A DNA stretch of 23,563 nt from JBICHM01 sp043101835 (GCA_043101835.1 JBICHM010000137.1:1-23563), one strand, 5' to 3'; positions 6,318-16,042 are shown, numbered from the stretch's first letter. Notes: a model not told the origin generated them from the letters alone. Program-made: numbers and translations.

Positions 6318-8323
6318 GACGAGCCCTCCGCACGCTCAATGGGCAGCGTGATGCGCGTCACGCGCCGCTCCACGGTGTCGCCCGCGCCCGTGAGACGCGC
6401 CTGCGTCGCAGCGCCCTCTTCGACGACGAGCGCAACGCACCAGCCGCCGCGCTCGATGCGACGCTCCATCAGCCCCCAGCGGAGGCGCGCCGGCCCGAGG
6501 GCGAGCGCTGCCCCGGGGCGATCGAGATGCATCTCGACGGAAGGGCCGCGCACCCACGGGGGGGCGCCGTCCTCCTGCGCAAGCGACCAGGCGCGCGGCG
6601 GATCGACGCTTGGGCCGTCCGTCGTTGTCCACGTTCCGTCGTCGGCGCGCTCCAGCGTCCACCAGCCCTCGGGCGTCCGCAGCGCGCCCGCCACGATCGC
6701 GCGTCCATCGGGCACGCGAAGCGTGTAGCCGTCACCGTGCGCACGAGCGCTGTAGCCGCGCGCTTCTGACGCCGCGCCCTGTTCGAGCAGCGCCCGAAGC
6801 GACCGGACGCGCAGCGACATGGCCGCGGGCACGGCGCCGGTGTCCTCGCCCGGCGCCTGCGCGAGGGGCATGGCGCCGAGGAAACGCGGCTCGTTCCACC
6901 CGGCGCTCACCGGACGCCACCACGAGGCATCGGCGCCCTCGATGCGCGCCACGCCGCCCGACCCGGGCAGCACCCCCATCGCCGCGATGCGCGCCGAGCC
7001 GCCCGGTGCGACATCCTCGACCGCGACCACGCGCACGCCCGTGCGCGTCGAGAGCGTCGCCAGCGGGAGGAAGTACGCCGCGGCGGACGCCAGGCCGATC
7101 CACCCCAGCGCCGTCAGCCACGACCGGTGCAGCAGGCGCCGACGCTTGAGGACGAACCAATCGACCGGGCCGAGCAGGAGCGCAAGCGCCAGCACGCCGG
7201 CGAGCACGGGCCACACATTGACGCGCGCCCCAGCGCCGAGGTCCTCGGCGATCGCATTCAGCGCCTCGTCCGCGCCGGGCGCCGACTGCTCGGCCCACCA
7301 GTACGCCTCGCGCATCGAATCGAGCCACGGCAGCCGATCGGCGAGCGCCGCGCTGAGCAGCCCATCCCAGGCATCGGCGTCCGCCGGCGCGCCGGGGCAC
7401 ACCGTCACCCAGCCGAGGCCGACCGGGCCGTCGGCGGCGGCGGCGTCGCTGCGCCACCCGAGGCGCAGCGCCTCGTCGCTGATGGAGATGGTGCGCCTCG
7501 CACCGGCGCCCTCGTCGCGCAGCTCGCCGACTTCGAGCAGCCCGGGCTCGATCCATCGTCGCCAGGCGCCGCCGGCGCTGTCGGCGACCAGCACCAGACG
7601 CCCACCCCGCTCGACCCACTGTCGCGCCGCCGCGACGCTCGGCTCGGGCGCCGCTCGCAGCGCATCGCCCGCGACGACGAGCACATCCAGCGCGTCGTAC
7701 CCCATCGACTCGACCGGCATCGCCGTCGCGTTGCGCGACGCGATGATGAGGGAGTCGCGGAAGAGATTCGTGTCCGATTCATCGATCAGCGGACGCGCGG
7801 CGAGCGAACGAGATGCGCTCTCGAGCGCCGGCGCCCCGATGACGCCGACCAGCGACGCGCCGAAGTCGACATCCGGCGGCGCCAACGACATCTCTCGCCA
7901 GTCGGCGAACGTGACGCGCCGCAGCGGACGCCCACCCTCATCAGTCACGGTGACGATCAGGCGCTCGATCCAGATGCCGGCGGGAATCAGCACCTCGACC
8001 GGCGTGGTCGAACCCGGCGCGACGCCGTACGGCGCCGCGACCTCGACCGACCCCGCGCCCGTCGCGCCGTGCTCGACGATCACCATCCCGCCGACGGGCG
8101 CCTCGGCGCCGGTGATCTCGACGCGGATCGGATTCCAGCGGTAGGCGATGAGCCGGTCGTCCCAGCCAAGCTCCACGCGCACGTCGGGCGTGCGCGCCGT
8201 GTCGCGCACGACGACATCGCGCCCCGGCGTCCGGCGCCATTCGGGGGGGAGATCCTGCGCAAGCGCGAGCGGTCCTGCGCTCAGCGCACACACCACGATC
8301 GCGAGTGCGCGCCATGCACGCAT
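6314..8323 (-). CDS. Exported membrane protein of the MoxR/BatA/ABC cluster, function unknown
   Basis: This is a 669-aa protein of no family I can name with certainty. It starts with a clear signal peptide (MRAWRALAIVVCALSAG...LALAQ, about 22 residues). A beta-rich periplasmic region follows. Around the middle a Rossmann-like stretch (ALDVLVVAGDALRAAP, then ARQWVERGGRLVLVADSAGG) resembles the glutamine-amidotransferase-like modules found in neighbouring VWA proteins. Near two-thirds of the chain are two hydrophobic helices separated by a basic loop (LALALLLGPVDWFVLKRRRLL, then a Trp/Leu-rich helix), and a second periplasmic domain ends the protein. The frame opens at 8395, but the ATG at 8323 is preferred: it begins the signal peptide and overlaps the upstream stop by one base (TGATG). 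Its position between the BatA-like gene and the exporter suggests an envelope accessory role. Confidence 0.75.
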   Translation of the reverse strand: MRAWRALAIVVCALSAGPLALAQDLPPEWRRTPGRDVVVRDTARTPDVRVELGWDDRLIAYRWNPIRVEITGAEAPVGGMVIVEHGATGAGSVEVAAPYGVAPGSTTPVEVLIPAGIWIERLIVTVTDEGGRPLRRVTFADWREMSLAPPDVDFGASLVGVIGAPALESASRSLAARPLIDESDTNLFRDSLIIASRNATAMPVESMGYDALDVLVVAGDALRAAPEPSVAAARQWVERGGRLVLVADSAGGAWRRWIEPGLLEVGELRDEGAGARRTISISDEALRLGWRSDAAAADGPVGLGWVTVCPGAPADADAWDGLLSAALADRLPWLDSMREAYWWAEQSAPGADEALNAIAEDLGAGARVNVWPVLAGVLALALLLGPVDWFVLKRRRLLHRSWLTALGWIGLASAAAYFLPLATLSTRTGVRVVAVEDVAPGGSARIAAMGVLPGSGGVARIEGADASWWRPVSAGWNEPRFLGAMPLAQAPGEDTGAVPAAMSLRVRSLRALLEQGAASEARGYSARAHGDGYTLRVPDGRAIVAGALRTPEGWWTLERADDGTWTTTDGPSVDPPRAWSLAQEDGAPPWVRGPSVEMHLDRPGAALALGPARLRWGLMERRIERGGWCVALVVEEGAATQARLTGAGDTVERRVTRITLPIERAEGSS

Positions 8324-10362
8324 CAGATCGCCACCCGGCGGTTGTAGATGAACCATTCGAACATCACGACCCCCAACGCCCCGAGCAGCAGCCACGGCCA
8401 GAGGCGGCGCCGGCGGGTGCCGTCGCCGGCGCCGGCCGTCTCCTCCACTGTGCGGGAGGCGAGCTCCAGCGTTTCAGCCGGCGCGATGCGCGACTCGGCC
8501 GGATCGGCGAGGTTCACGGCGATCGTCCGCTCGATCCGCCCGCCCACCTCGGTATCGCCCGCGCCGGGCTCGCCGCGCCAGCGAAGGCGATAGAGCCCCG
8601 TCTCGCGCAGCGGACCATAGGTGACGACGCCGCCGGCCCCGGGAATGAGCCGCAACGTCTGGCCGCGCGGCGTCACGAGCTCGACCTCGCTCGGACGCCC
8701 CGCGAGGCGCGTCGTGAGCGTGTCGCCCGGCCGAAGGCCCTCGCCCGACGGCGCAGCCTCGTCCTCACCCAGATGCTGCACCGCCGAGGCAAGAAAGAGC
8801 ACGAAGCCGGGGTCGAAGGGCCAGGTGCTCGCCGCCGGATCGAACGCAACGACGACTGCCCGCGCCGGGCCGTCGAACGCCTCGGCGATCACCGGCCCGC
8901 GCTCCCCCTCCGCCAGCGTCACCGCCGGCGCCTCGACCGCCATCGACGACGCCTCGCCGATCACGAGGCGCTGCAGACCGGCGAGCTCCATCGCGGGATG
9001 GTCGCGCTGCCAGTCGAGCACGACCTGCGCGCCCCCGCCCCCCCCATCTCCCGGCGCGAGGCCCGGCATCGACGGCGCGAGGCCAAGCACGAGGTACCGT
9101 CCGGGGCGCGTCGCGTCGTCGATCGTCGGCACATCGACGCCGTCGAGCACCACGACATCGAGCGCATCGAGCGTCTCTCGCCCGGCAGGCGTCGCCATCT
9201 CCTCGGCCGTCATCACCACCAGGCGCGAGAGATTCAGTCCCTCCAGCGCGCTCTGCAGGAAGAGATTGCCGCTCGTCACCAGCCCCACGGCGACGCGCTG
9301 CGCATCGGGCACGACAACCGACGCTTCATTGTCGACGGCGAGCGCATCGTCGCCGACGATCCGCACGCGCGCGAGCCCGCCGCGCGGCCGGTTGATCGTG
9401 AACACCACGCCGCCGGTCGCCGGATCGCCGGGCTCGGTCCCTTCGAGCAGGTCAACGGCGCGCACCGCGACGACGCGCCCGTCGAGCACGAGCTCCACAT
9501 CCACCGGCGACGCGTCGGCCTCGCGCTGCACGCCGGCGAAGATGCTGACGAGGTCCGGGTTGTCGTACGCGCGTTCGGCGCGGATGGCCGTAACGGACGC
9601 GTTCGCGCCCGGCTCCGCCCCGCCGACGCGGTGATACGTCAGCGGCGACTGCGCCGGCACGACCGCCTGCAGCGCATCGGCGATGCGCCCGTCGCTGTAG
9701 AGGTGCAGCGCCGCGACCGGGCCGGTCGTCACCAGCCCCTGATCCTCGATAAGCTCCGGACGCGCATAGGCGCCCGCGAGGCGCAGCGCCTCGTCGATTG
9801 TCGTCGTCGCGTCGCTCGGCGTGACGCGCTCCACCGCGCGCCGGAGCGCGGCCTTGTCGCTCGTGAAGGGCTGGAGCACATCCGCTGTCGCGTCGAAGGC
9901 GATCACCATCGCCTCGTCGGCCGTCGCCGTGCCGAAGAGCTCGCCGAAGAACCCGCCGCCCCCGACGCCCGGGTCACGCAGGGCGTCGATGAACGCCAGC
10001 GCCTCGTCTTTCGCGGCCTCCAGCCTCGTCCGCCCGTCACCGCCGTCGGTCGCCTGCATGCTCGCCGAGCGATCGATGAGGATCACATGGCGCGTGGCCT
10101 CAGTCGCCGCCGCGCGCAGCTCCGGCTGCCCAAGGGCCGCGAGCACGAGCAGGAGCGCAAGCAGCTGCAGCAGCAGGAGGATGTTGTTGCGCAGACGCTG
10201 GAACGGCGCGTTGGCCTGCAGGTCCTGGATCGCCTTCTTCCAGAGCAGCGTCGTCGAGACCTCCATCTCGCGGCGCTTGAGCTTCAGGAAGTAGAGAATC
10301 AGCAGCGCCGGCAGAACGATCGCCCCCGCCCAGATCGCCAGCCACGGGGTGAGCCAGGTCAT
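8323..10362 (-). CDS. BatA-type membrane protein with VWA domain
   Basis: This 679-aa protein has the BatA-like N-terminal unit: a membrane helix (about 7-26), KLKRREMEVSTTLLWKKA, and a second helix (about 61-78) ending at GQPEL. A von Willebrand A domain follows, with an intact metal site D97-R-S99-A-S101. Later regions look like an Ig-like segment and a Rossmann-type stretch (LDALDVVVLDGVDVPT). The chain ends in a membrane helix (LWPWLLLGALGVVMFEWFIY) and a short basic tail, so most of it should face the periplasm. BatA/VWA proteins of this type work with MoxR ATPases and DUF58 proteins. The frame opens at 10746, but those 128 residues overlap the DUF58 gene and lack protein-like character. 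The ATG at 10362 overlaps the DUF58 stop by 4 bp (ATGA). Confidence 0.85.
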   Translation of the reverse strand: MTWLTPWLAIWAGAIVLPALLILYFLKLKRREMEVSTTLLWKKAIQDLQANAPFQRLRNNILLLLQLLALLLVLAALGQPELRAAATEATRHVILIDRSASMQATDGGDGRTRLEAAKDEALAFIDALRDPGVGGGGFFGELFGTATADEAMVIAFDATADVLQPFTSDKAALRRAVERVTPSDATTTIDEALRLAGAYARPELIEDQGLVTTGPVAALHLYSDGRIADALQAVVPAQSPLTYHRVGGAEPGANASVTAIRAERAYDNPDLVSIFAGVQREADASPVDVELVLDGRVVAVRAVDLLEGTEPGDPATGGVVFTINRPRGGLARVRIVGDDALAVDNEASVVVPDAQRVAVGLVTSGNLFLQSALEGLNLSRLVVMTAEEMATPAGRETLDALDVVVLDGVDVPTIDDATRPGRYLVLGLAPSMPGLAPGDGGGGGAQVVLDWQRDHPAMELAGLQRLVIGEASSMAVEAPAVTLAEGERGPVIAEAFDGPARAVVVAFDPAASTWPFDPGFVLFLASAVQHLGEDEAAPSGEGLRPGDTLTTRLAGRPSEVELVTPRGQTLRLIPGAGGVVTYGPLRETGLYRLRWRGEPGAGDTEVGGRIERTIAVNLADPAESRIAPAETLELASRTVEETAGAGDGTRRRRLWPWLLLGALGVVMFEWFIYNRRVAI

Positions 10363-11300
10363 CGCAGCAGCCCCCGCGTGCGGAGGTAGTCGAGGATGAC
10401 GGTCTCGACCGGCGTATCGGTGCGGATGGTCATGGTGGCGATGTCGCGCCGGGCGCAGAACTGGCGCCACTGGTCGCAGTACGCCGCGAGGTTCTCCTTG
10501 TAGCGCTTCAGCAGCGGCGCCGAGATCGTGACCTCGGCGATGTCGGCGTCCTCGATGTCCTTCAGGCGCAGATCGCCGCCGATCTCGGGCTCCACCTCCT
10601 GCGGCGACAGCGTCTGGATGCAGAAGACATCGAAGCCGCGCCCGACAAGCATGCGCAGGCCCGTCTCGTACCCTTCCTTGAAGAAGAAGTCGCTGAGGAC
10701 GACCATCACGCCCTTGCCGGTGCGCGTCAGCGCGATGCGCTTGCACGCCTCGTCAAAGCGGCTGACGCCCGCCGGCTCGAGCCCGCACAGCCATGCGCCC
10801 ATCTCGCTCGCCCGGCGGCGACCACGCAGGTTGCGGATCACCGACAGCACCGCCGGCGCCGGCGCGCCCTCCGGCTTCGGCGCGCCGATCGCCGTGAGCG
10901 TGACGCGATTGAGGTTCACCATCCCGATGTAGCCGAGTGCCGCCGCGAGTCGCTGGCAGTACCCGAACTTCTCCGGCTCGCCGCAGCCCATCGAGGCCGA
11001 GCAATCAACGACCAGATGCAGCGAGAGGTCCTCCTCCTCCATGAACAGCTTCAGGAAGAGCCGGTCGAGGCGCCCGTAGATGTTCCAGTCGATAAAGCGC
11101 AGGTCGTCGCCGACGACATACGGCCGGTGATCCGCGAACTCGACGGACTCGCCCCGCTTCTTGCTCCGGCGCTCCCCCTTCAGCCGCCCGGTGAACACCT
11201 TGCGGCTGGTGAGGTCCAACTGCGACAACCGCGACACGAGTTTCGCGTCGAGCAGATCGTCAAGACCGGAGGGGCGGGATGGGGAGTCGGATCGGAGCAT
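10359..11300 (-). CDS. DUF58 domain protein (MoxR partner)
   Basis: This is a 313-aa DUF58 protein. The family hallmark is plain: VEFADHRPYVVGDDLRFIDW (53-72), then NIYGRLDRLFLKLFMEEED (73-91). A VWA-like fold follows, with D99-C-S101-A-S103-M. No transmembrane helix is seen, so it is probably cytoplasmic or peripheral. In MoxR operons DUF58 proteins are thought to bridge the ATPase and the membrane VWA proteins. The ATG at 11300 is the most upstream Met but lacks a clear Shine-Dalgarno, and an ATG-GCT-GAC-TGA mini-frame lies just before it. That fits a leader altered by the GxxExxY insertion, which separates this gene from moxR by 676 bp, whereas most other junctions in the cluster overlap. 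The gene overlaps the BatA-like gene by 4 bp. Confidence 0.92.
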   Translation of the reverse strand: MLRSDSPSRPSGLDDLLDAKLVSRLSQLDLTSRKVFTGRLKGERRSKKRGESVEFADHRPYVVGDDLRFIDWNIYGRLDRLFLKLFMEEEDLSLHLVVDCSASMGCGEPEKFGYCQRLAAALGYIGMVNLNRVTLTAIGAPKPEGAPAPAVLSVIRNLRGRRRASEMGAWLCGLEPAGVSRFDEACKRIALTRTGKGVMVVLSDFFFKEGYETGLRMLVGRGFDVFCIQTLSPQEVEPEIGGDLRLKDIEDADIAEVTISAPLLKRYKENLAAYCDQWRQFCARRDIATMTIRTDTPVETVILDYLRTRGLLR

Positions 11301-11389
11301 CAGTCAGCCATCAGTTCTCGTGTGCCACTGCTCGCCGCGGCTCCGGGCGGTGCAGCAGTGCGTTGGACGGACGACGACGCGCAAGACAT

Positions 11390-11436
11390 TGGAACGCGAA
11401 GGGCGCGAAGAGACGCGAAGGGGATCATGGGGTGTG
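11390..11436. repeat. Inverted repeat arm, downstream side of the GxxExxY gene
   Basis: Bases 11390-11424 are the exact reverse complement of 11884-11918 (35 of 35). Similarity continues with small indels to about 11436 (ATCATGGGGTG here against GATGGGGTG). The arm contains three spaced copies of CGCGAAG, so it is itself built of a ~10-bp periodic unit. The GxxExxY stop codon (11425-11427) lies at the edge of the perfect match. Confidence 0.85.
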
Positions 11437-11919
11437 GGCCTTGACGGCGGGCGAGTGCTCGTTGATCACGCGTCGGACGCCGTCGCGGAGCGCTTTGGTG
11501 TTGAAGTTGATGAGGAGGCCGAGCGGGAGGCGGGACGCGCGGAGATAGGAAAGCAGCTGCGCCTTATGCACCGGTTCGATGGCCTCGACAGCCTTGAATT
11601 CAACGATGACGCACTCCTCCACGACCAGATCGATCTTCTGTCCGCGCAGCTCGATCTCCTTGTAAGGGATCACCACCTCCACCTGGCGGCCGACGCGGAG
11701 CCTCGCCTCGCGGAGTTCGTACTCCAGCGCATCCTCGTACAGCCGTTCGATCAGCCCGGGACCGAGCGCCCGATGCACCTCGATCGCGCAGCCGATCACG
11801 CGATACGCGACCTCCTCGATCTCGTCAGGCTGCTCGTTTCGGTAACGATCGAGACCGAACGCCGGGCGCGCAGCCACCCCATCTCCCCTTCGCGTCTCTT
11901 CGCGCCCTTCGCGTTCCAT
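11425..11919 (-). CDS. GxxExxY family protein (PD-(D/E)xK-like, function unknown)
   Basis: This 164-aa protein carries the naming motif G55-L-I-E58-R-L-Y61, followed by EDALEYELRE. A nuclease-like active-site pattern follows: D97 in KIDLVVEE and E107-F-K109 in VIVEFKAVE. It then has the conserved tail EPVHKAQLLSYLRASRLPLGLLINFN. This resembles the PD-(D/E)xK fold, but the family's activity is not established to my knowledge. The first dozen residues (MEREGREETRRG) are encoded by the inverted repeat itself and are probably not part of the fold. The true start could be internal, and the family core begins near residue 32. The gene separates moxR from DUF58 in a cluster of otherwise related genes, and its start and stop lie in or at the edge of repeat arms, so it looks like an inserted cassette. 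Confidence 0.88.
   Translation of the reverse strand: MEREGREETRRGDGVAARPAFGLDRYRNEQPDEIEEVAYRVIGCAIEVHRALGPGLIERLYEDALEYELREARLRVGRQVEVVIPYKEIELRGQKIDLVVEECVIVEFKAVEAIEPVHKAQLLSYLRASRLPLGLLINFNTKALRDGVRRVINEHSPAVKAHTP
11874..11918. repeat. Inverted repeat arm, upstream side of the GxxExxY gene
   Basis: This is the partner of 11390-11436. The perfect part is 11884-11918. It encodes the start region of the GxxExxY gene: the last two bases of the ATG and the next ten or so codons, giving the low-complexity Glu/Arg-rich N-terminus. Confidence 0.85.
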
Positions 11920-11949
11920 CCGACTGCCTCCTCAGCGGCCACCCATCAG

Positions 11950-11971
11950 GGCCGCGATCTTTCGATCGCGG
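11950..11971. repeat. REP-like palindrome, distant copy 4 (orientation A)
   Basis: CCGCGATC (11952-11959), loop TTTC, GATCGCGG (11964-11971). The 8-bp stem is identical to the REPs around the RAYT gene 9.7 kb away. The loop differs by one base (TTTC for TTCC) and the flanks diverge. It begins 5 bases after the moxR stop on the minus strand, between moxR and the GxxExxY cassette. It could weaken read-through into the downstream genes or stabilise the moxR mRNA end. Confidence 0.8.
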
Positions 11972-11976
11972 TTCGA

Positions 11977-12999
<1,023 letters not shown>

Positions 13000-13007
13000 C
13001 AATCAGT

Positions 13008-13013
13008 CTCCTC
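13008..13013 (-). promoter_or_regulatory. Ribosome-binding site for moxR
   Basis: GAGGAG on the minus strand lies eight bases before the ATG at 12999. It favours that start over the TTG at 13002. It sits in the 22-bp gap after the VWA gene and is one of the few free-standing Shine-Dalgarno sites in the cluster. Confidence 0.65.
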
Positions 13014-13021
13014 GCGCGCCG

Positions 13022-16000
13022 TCAGCGCGCGTCGTCGCCAGTCTCTTCGCCCATGTCCCGCTGTGCGCGCTTCTTCGCGCGCATCAAGCGCGAGATGCCT
13101 TCCTCTTCGTCTTCCGCGCCGTCCTGGCGCGTCTCTTTCGCCTTGGGAATGGCGGGCCCGGTCTTCCGCGCCTCGGGGGCGTCCACGACCGGGGCTGCGC
13201 CCGAGCCCGCCTCGGCTTCAAACTTCACCGACGCCGTGGCCTTCGCCGGCTGAGCCTCCTCGGTGGAGGCGCGCTCGGCGCGCTCGGCCATCTCCTGGCG
13301 GCTGCGCTCGCGCGCAGCGCGGAGGGCCCCGATCTGCTCTTCGCTCGCCGCGCTGCGCCGCGAGAGCGCCCGGCGGATCGCGCGCACCATCGCAGGAATA
13401 TCGATCCGCACGCGCCGGATCGCGACATCGGCGAGGAACAGCCCCGTCGCCAGCGCCGCGATCAGGAGCCAGATCGGCCGGAGCGACACCGGTTCGCGCA
13501 GCCCCGCGCGAGCGAAGAGATCCGCCTGCGCCGGATCGGGGTCGAGCAGCACGCGCCCGCCGGTCAGTTCGGCCACCTGCTGCAGGAGCGCACGGTTGTC
13601 GCGCAGGGCGCGCCGCTCGTCGCCCTCGCTGCGAATGACCGACGCCTGCACGGCGCCGCGCTCCAGCCCGCCGCCGGCGCTCGCGGATTCGTAGCGCAGG
13701 TTCACGACGTAGGAGCCGGCGTCGCCCGACTCGAACACGCCCTCGTACCGCCCCGGACCCGTCTGACGGAGGTCGAGCGACGCGCTCGTGAGCCCCGGCT
13801 GCACCACGCGTCCCTGGAAGCGGGCGAAGTTCAGGCGCTCGCCCTCGGCGTCGAGCGCATCGACGATCACGCGCGTGCGGTCGCCCTCATCCTGCGTGGT
13901 GACACGCACGTTCGCCGAGCCCGACGGACGCATCGCCCAGCGCAGGTGCTGCTGCCAGAAGGCGCCGTACCCGGGCCACGACACCCACGGCGCCGACCAC
14001 TTCGTCGCCGCGTCGCTCATAAAGGTCACGACGCGACCCAGCCCGTGCTGCCACTGTGCGAGAATCGGGTCGTCCTCCATGCCGCGCAGCGTCACCTGGC
14101 TGAGCCCCTCGCGATCGGCGGTGACGATGTAGCCGGAGATCGGCGGCACGCTGCCGAAGCCGCGCATCGTCTCGGCCCCCACGCCCATGCGCGCCGGCTC
14201 GAAGGGGTCGCCCTCCCAGATGAGCGAGCGCTGGATCGTCTTCGCCTCACGGATGAAGATCTGCGGCAGGTCGCTGAGCCCGAGCTGCGTTCCCTGCCCG
14301 ATGTAGTACGCCTGCCCGCCGGTCGCCTGCGCGATGGCCTGCATCTTCTGCACATCCGGGCTGTTCGCGCCGCCGCCGTGCGGGAAGACCGCCACTGTGC
14401 TGATGGAGATGCCCGCGTCCGCGAACCCCTGGATGAGCGTCGGCCCCGGGCCGGAGGGGTCGCCGTCGCTGATGATGATCGCGTGCTTCTGCCCGGCGTT
14501 CGCCGCCTTGAGGTCGCGCAGGGCGAGCGTCATCGCCGCGTTGAAGTCCGGCATGTCGCCGAACGTGAGGCTGTTGATCGCCTGGCGCACCTTCGTGCCG
14601 TCGCCAATGGGCTCGAGCGGGTGCACCCAGCCGACGCCGCCGAGCTCCCAGGAGTACTCCAGCACGCCGACGAGATCGGCGCGCGTCATCGCGCTCGCGG
14701 CGGCGAGGGCCGTCTGCTGGCCCCAGTAGTTGCCCCGCGGCGCCTCGCAGGAGTGCATGATCAGCGCCAAGGCGCCGCGCGGGAGCTCGCGCTTCTGCGG
14801 TGGATCGAGCTTCACCGGGAGCGCATCGGCCAGCGGCGAGCCGATCCACCCCCCGGCGCCGTAGGAGTTCTCCCCCCCGACGACGAGCAGCCCGCCGCCG
14901 AGGTCGTGCACATACGCGCGCAGCTCGTCCTGCTGGCGGAAGCTGAAGCGGTCGGCCGGCACATCGACGAGCACCACGCCGTCGTAGGACGTCAACTCCT
15001 CGAGCGACTCGTGCGCCTCAGCCGGGTCGCGGACGATGATCTCCACATCCGCCGCGCGCATCGCGCTGATCAACGGCCCGGAGGCGGCCTGGTCCTGCGT
15101 GTAGACCAGCACCCGCCCCTCGCTGGCGACGAAGGTGACCGCGCGGGCGCGGTTGTTCTCGCCGATGGCGTCGGACGCCGGGTCATCGGGCTCGAAGAAC
15201 GCCTCGAATCGCTGCGCGCCGACACCGGGGATGGTCACCGGCACGCTGCGCACATTTGTGCCCGCATCGAGCGTCACCGGCGCGCTGAAGGCGGAGGAGT
15301 TTGCGTCCAGATCAACCGGCTGGCCATCGACGAGCAGGCTGATGCGTCCCGAGACGGCGCGCGTCGCCTCCATGACGAATCGGAGCGACACCGTCTCGCC
15401 CCGGCGCGCCGACGAGGGCGCGATCAGCCGGTCGAAGACCACCTCGCTCTCGAAGTCGTAGGCGATGGGATAGACATCGATCGGCACGCCCGCGACCCGG
15501 GCGTTCTCCGCGGCGCGCAGCAGGCTGCCGGCCGTCTCGTTGCCGTCGCTGACCAGCAGCACGCGGCTCGCGGCGTCTTCCGGCGCCACCGCGAGCGCGA
15601 GGCGGATGCCGGCGCCGATATCGCTCCCCTCATCCCCCCCCACATGCCCGACACGCACCTCGCGCACCAGCTCGCTCGCGAGCGACTGCACGAGCGCTTC
15701 CTCCGCAGCCGAGATCAGTCCGAGGCGCTTGCCCGCGCGAGCGCCCTCGAGCGCTTCGGCGATGTACTGCTGCGCCGCGGCCCGCTGCTCGCCGGGCACG
15801 CTGCGGCTCACATCCAGCACGACGATGGAGGCCACGTCCTCGCTCTCGCGGCGAAGATTCGGCTCGGCCAGGGCGCCGCAGAGCAGCGCGATCACCACAA
15901 AGCGAAGTGCGAGCGCCAGCACGCGCGTGCGCCGCCCCAGCCCGCTCATCGACTTGCGCGCCAGCAGCCACGCGAGCGCCCACAGCGCCCCCCCCACCAC

Positions 16001-16042
16001 CAGGAAGACCGGCGCATCGAACTGGATCGGCCCGAGCGTCAC
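13022..16042 (-). CDS. Large membrane protein with two VWA-like modules
   Basis: This 1006-aa protein starts with two hydrophobic helices (about 11-28 and 41-59). A VWA domain with an intact metal site D77-V-S79-R-S81 follows. After a beta-rich region comes a Rossmann-type stretch resembling glutamine-amidotransferase-like folds (SYDGVVLVDVPADRF, then LGGGLLVVGGENSYGAGGW). A second VWA-like module has LIMHSCEAPRGNYWG where DxSxS should be, but keeps IIISDGDPSGPG, so its metal site is degenerate. Near residue 850 is a membrane helix (LRPIWLLIAALATGLFLADVAI), then a charged cytoplasmic tail of about 120 residues rich in Glu, Arg and Ala. It starts with GTG, overlapping the upstream stop by 4 bp (GTGA). 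Next to moxR, it is a likely client or membrane partner of that ATPase. Confidence 0.85.
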   Translation of the reverse strand: MTLGPIQFDAPVFLVVGGALWALAWLLARKSMSGLGRRTRVLALALRFVVIALLCGALAEPNLRRESEDVASIVVLDVSRSVPGEQRAAAQQYIAEALEGARAGKRLGLISAAEEALVQSLASELVREVRVGHVGGDEGSDIGAGIRLALAVAPEDAASRVLLVSDGNETAGSLLRAAENARVAGVPIDVYPIAYDFESEVVFDRLIAPSSARRGETVSLRFVMEATRAVSGRISLLVDGQPVDLDANSSAFSAPVTLDAGTNVRSVPVTIPGVGAQRFEAFFEPDDPASDAIGENNRARAVTFVASEGRVLVYTQDQAASGPLISAMRAADVEIIVRDPAEAHESLEELTSYDGVVLVDVPADRFSFRQQDELRAYVHDLGGGLLVVGGENSYGAGGWIGSPLADALPVKLDPPQKRELPRGALALIMHSCEAPRGNYWGQQTALAAASAMTRADLVGVLEYSWELGGVGWVHPLEPIGDGTKVRQAINSLTFGDMPDFNAAMTLALRDLKAANAGQKHAIIISDGDPSGPGPTLIQGFADAGISISTVAVFPHGGGANSPDVQKMQAIAQATGGQAYYIGQGTQLGLSDLPQIFIREAKTIQRSLIWEGDPFEPARMGVGAETMRGFGSVPPISGYIVTADREGLSQVTLRGMEDDPILAQWQHGLGRVVTFMSDAATKWSAPWVSWPGYGAFWQQHLRWAMRPSGSANVRVTTQDEGDRTRVIVDALDAEGERLNFARFQGRVVQPGLTSASLDLRQTGPGRYEGVFESGDAGSYVVNLRYESASAGGGLERGAVQASVIRSEGDERRALRDNRALLQQVAELTGGRVLLDPDPAQADLFARAGLREPVSLRPIWLLIAALATGLFLADVAIRRVRIDIPAMVRAIRRALSRRSAASEEQIGALRAARERSRQEMAERAERASTEEAQPAKATASVKFEAEAGSGAAPVVDAPEARKTGPAIPKAKETRQDGAEDEEEGISRLMRAKKRAQRDMGEETGDDAR

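Larger units (their letters stand above)
11390..11918. mobile_element. Putative GxxExxY cassette with long terminal inverted repeats
   Basis: A single gene is bounded by 35-bp perfect inverted repeats and sits inside an otherwise tightly packed operon, which suggests it arrived as a unit. No transposase is encoded, so any movement would be in trans. Direct target duplications are not evident in the flanks (GCAAGACA on one side, TCCGACTG on the other). The alternative is that the gene stayed in place and the repeats were copied later. Confidence 0.5.

Noticed and set aside
8324..8395. 24-residue upstream extension of the signal-peptide protein
   Set aside because: The ATG at 8323 begins a textbook signal peptide and is coupled to the upstream stop; the extension would bury it.
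10363..10746. 128-residue N-terminal extension of the BatA-like VWA protein
   Set aside because: It overlaps the DUF58 gene in another frame and is Arg/His-rich. The internal ATG at 10362 begins the BatA-type N-terminus and overlaps the DUF58 stop by 4 bp.
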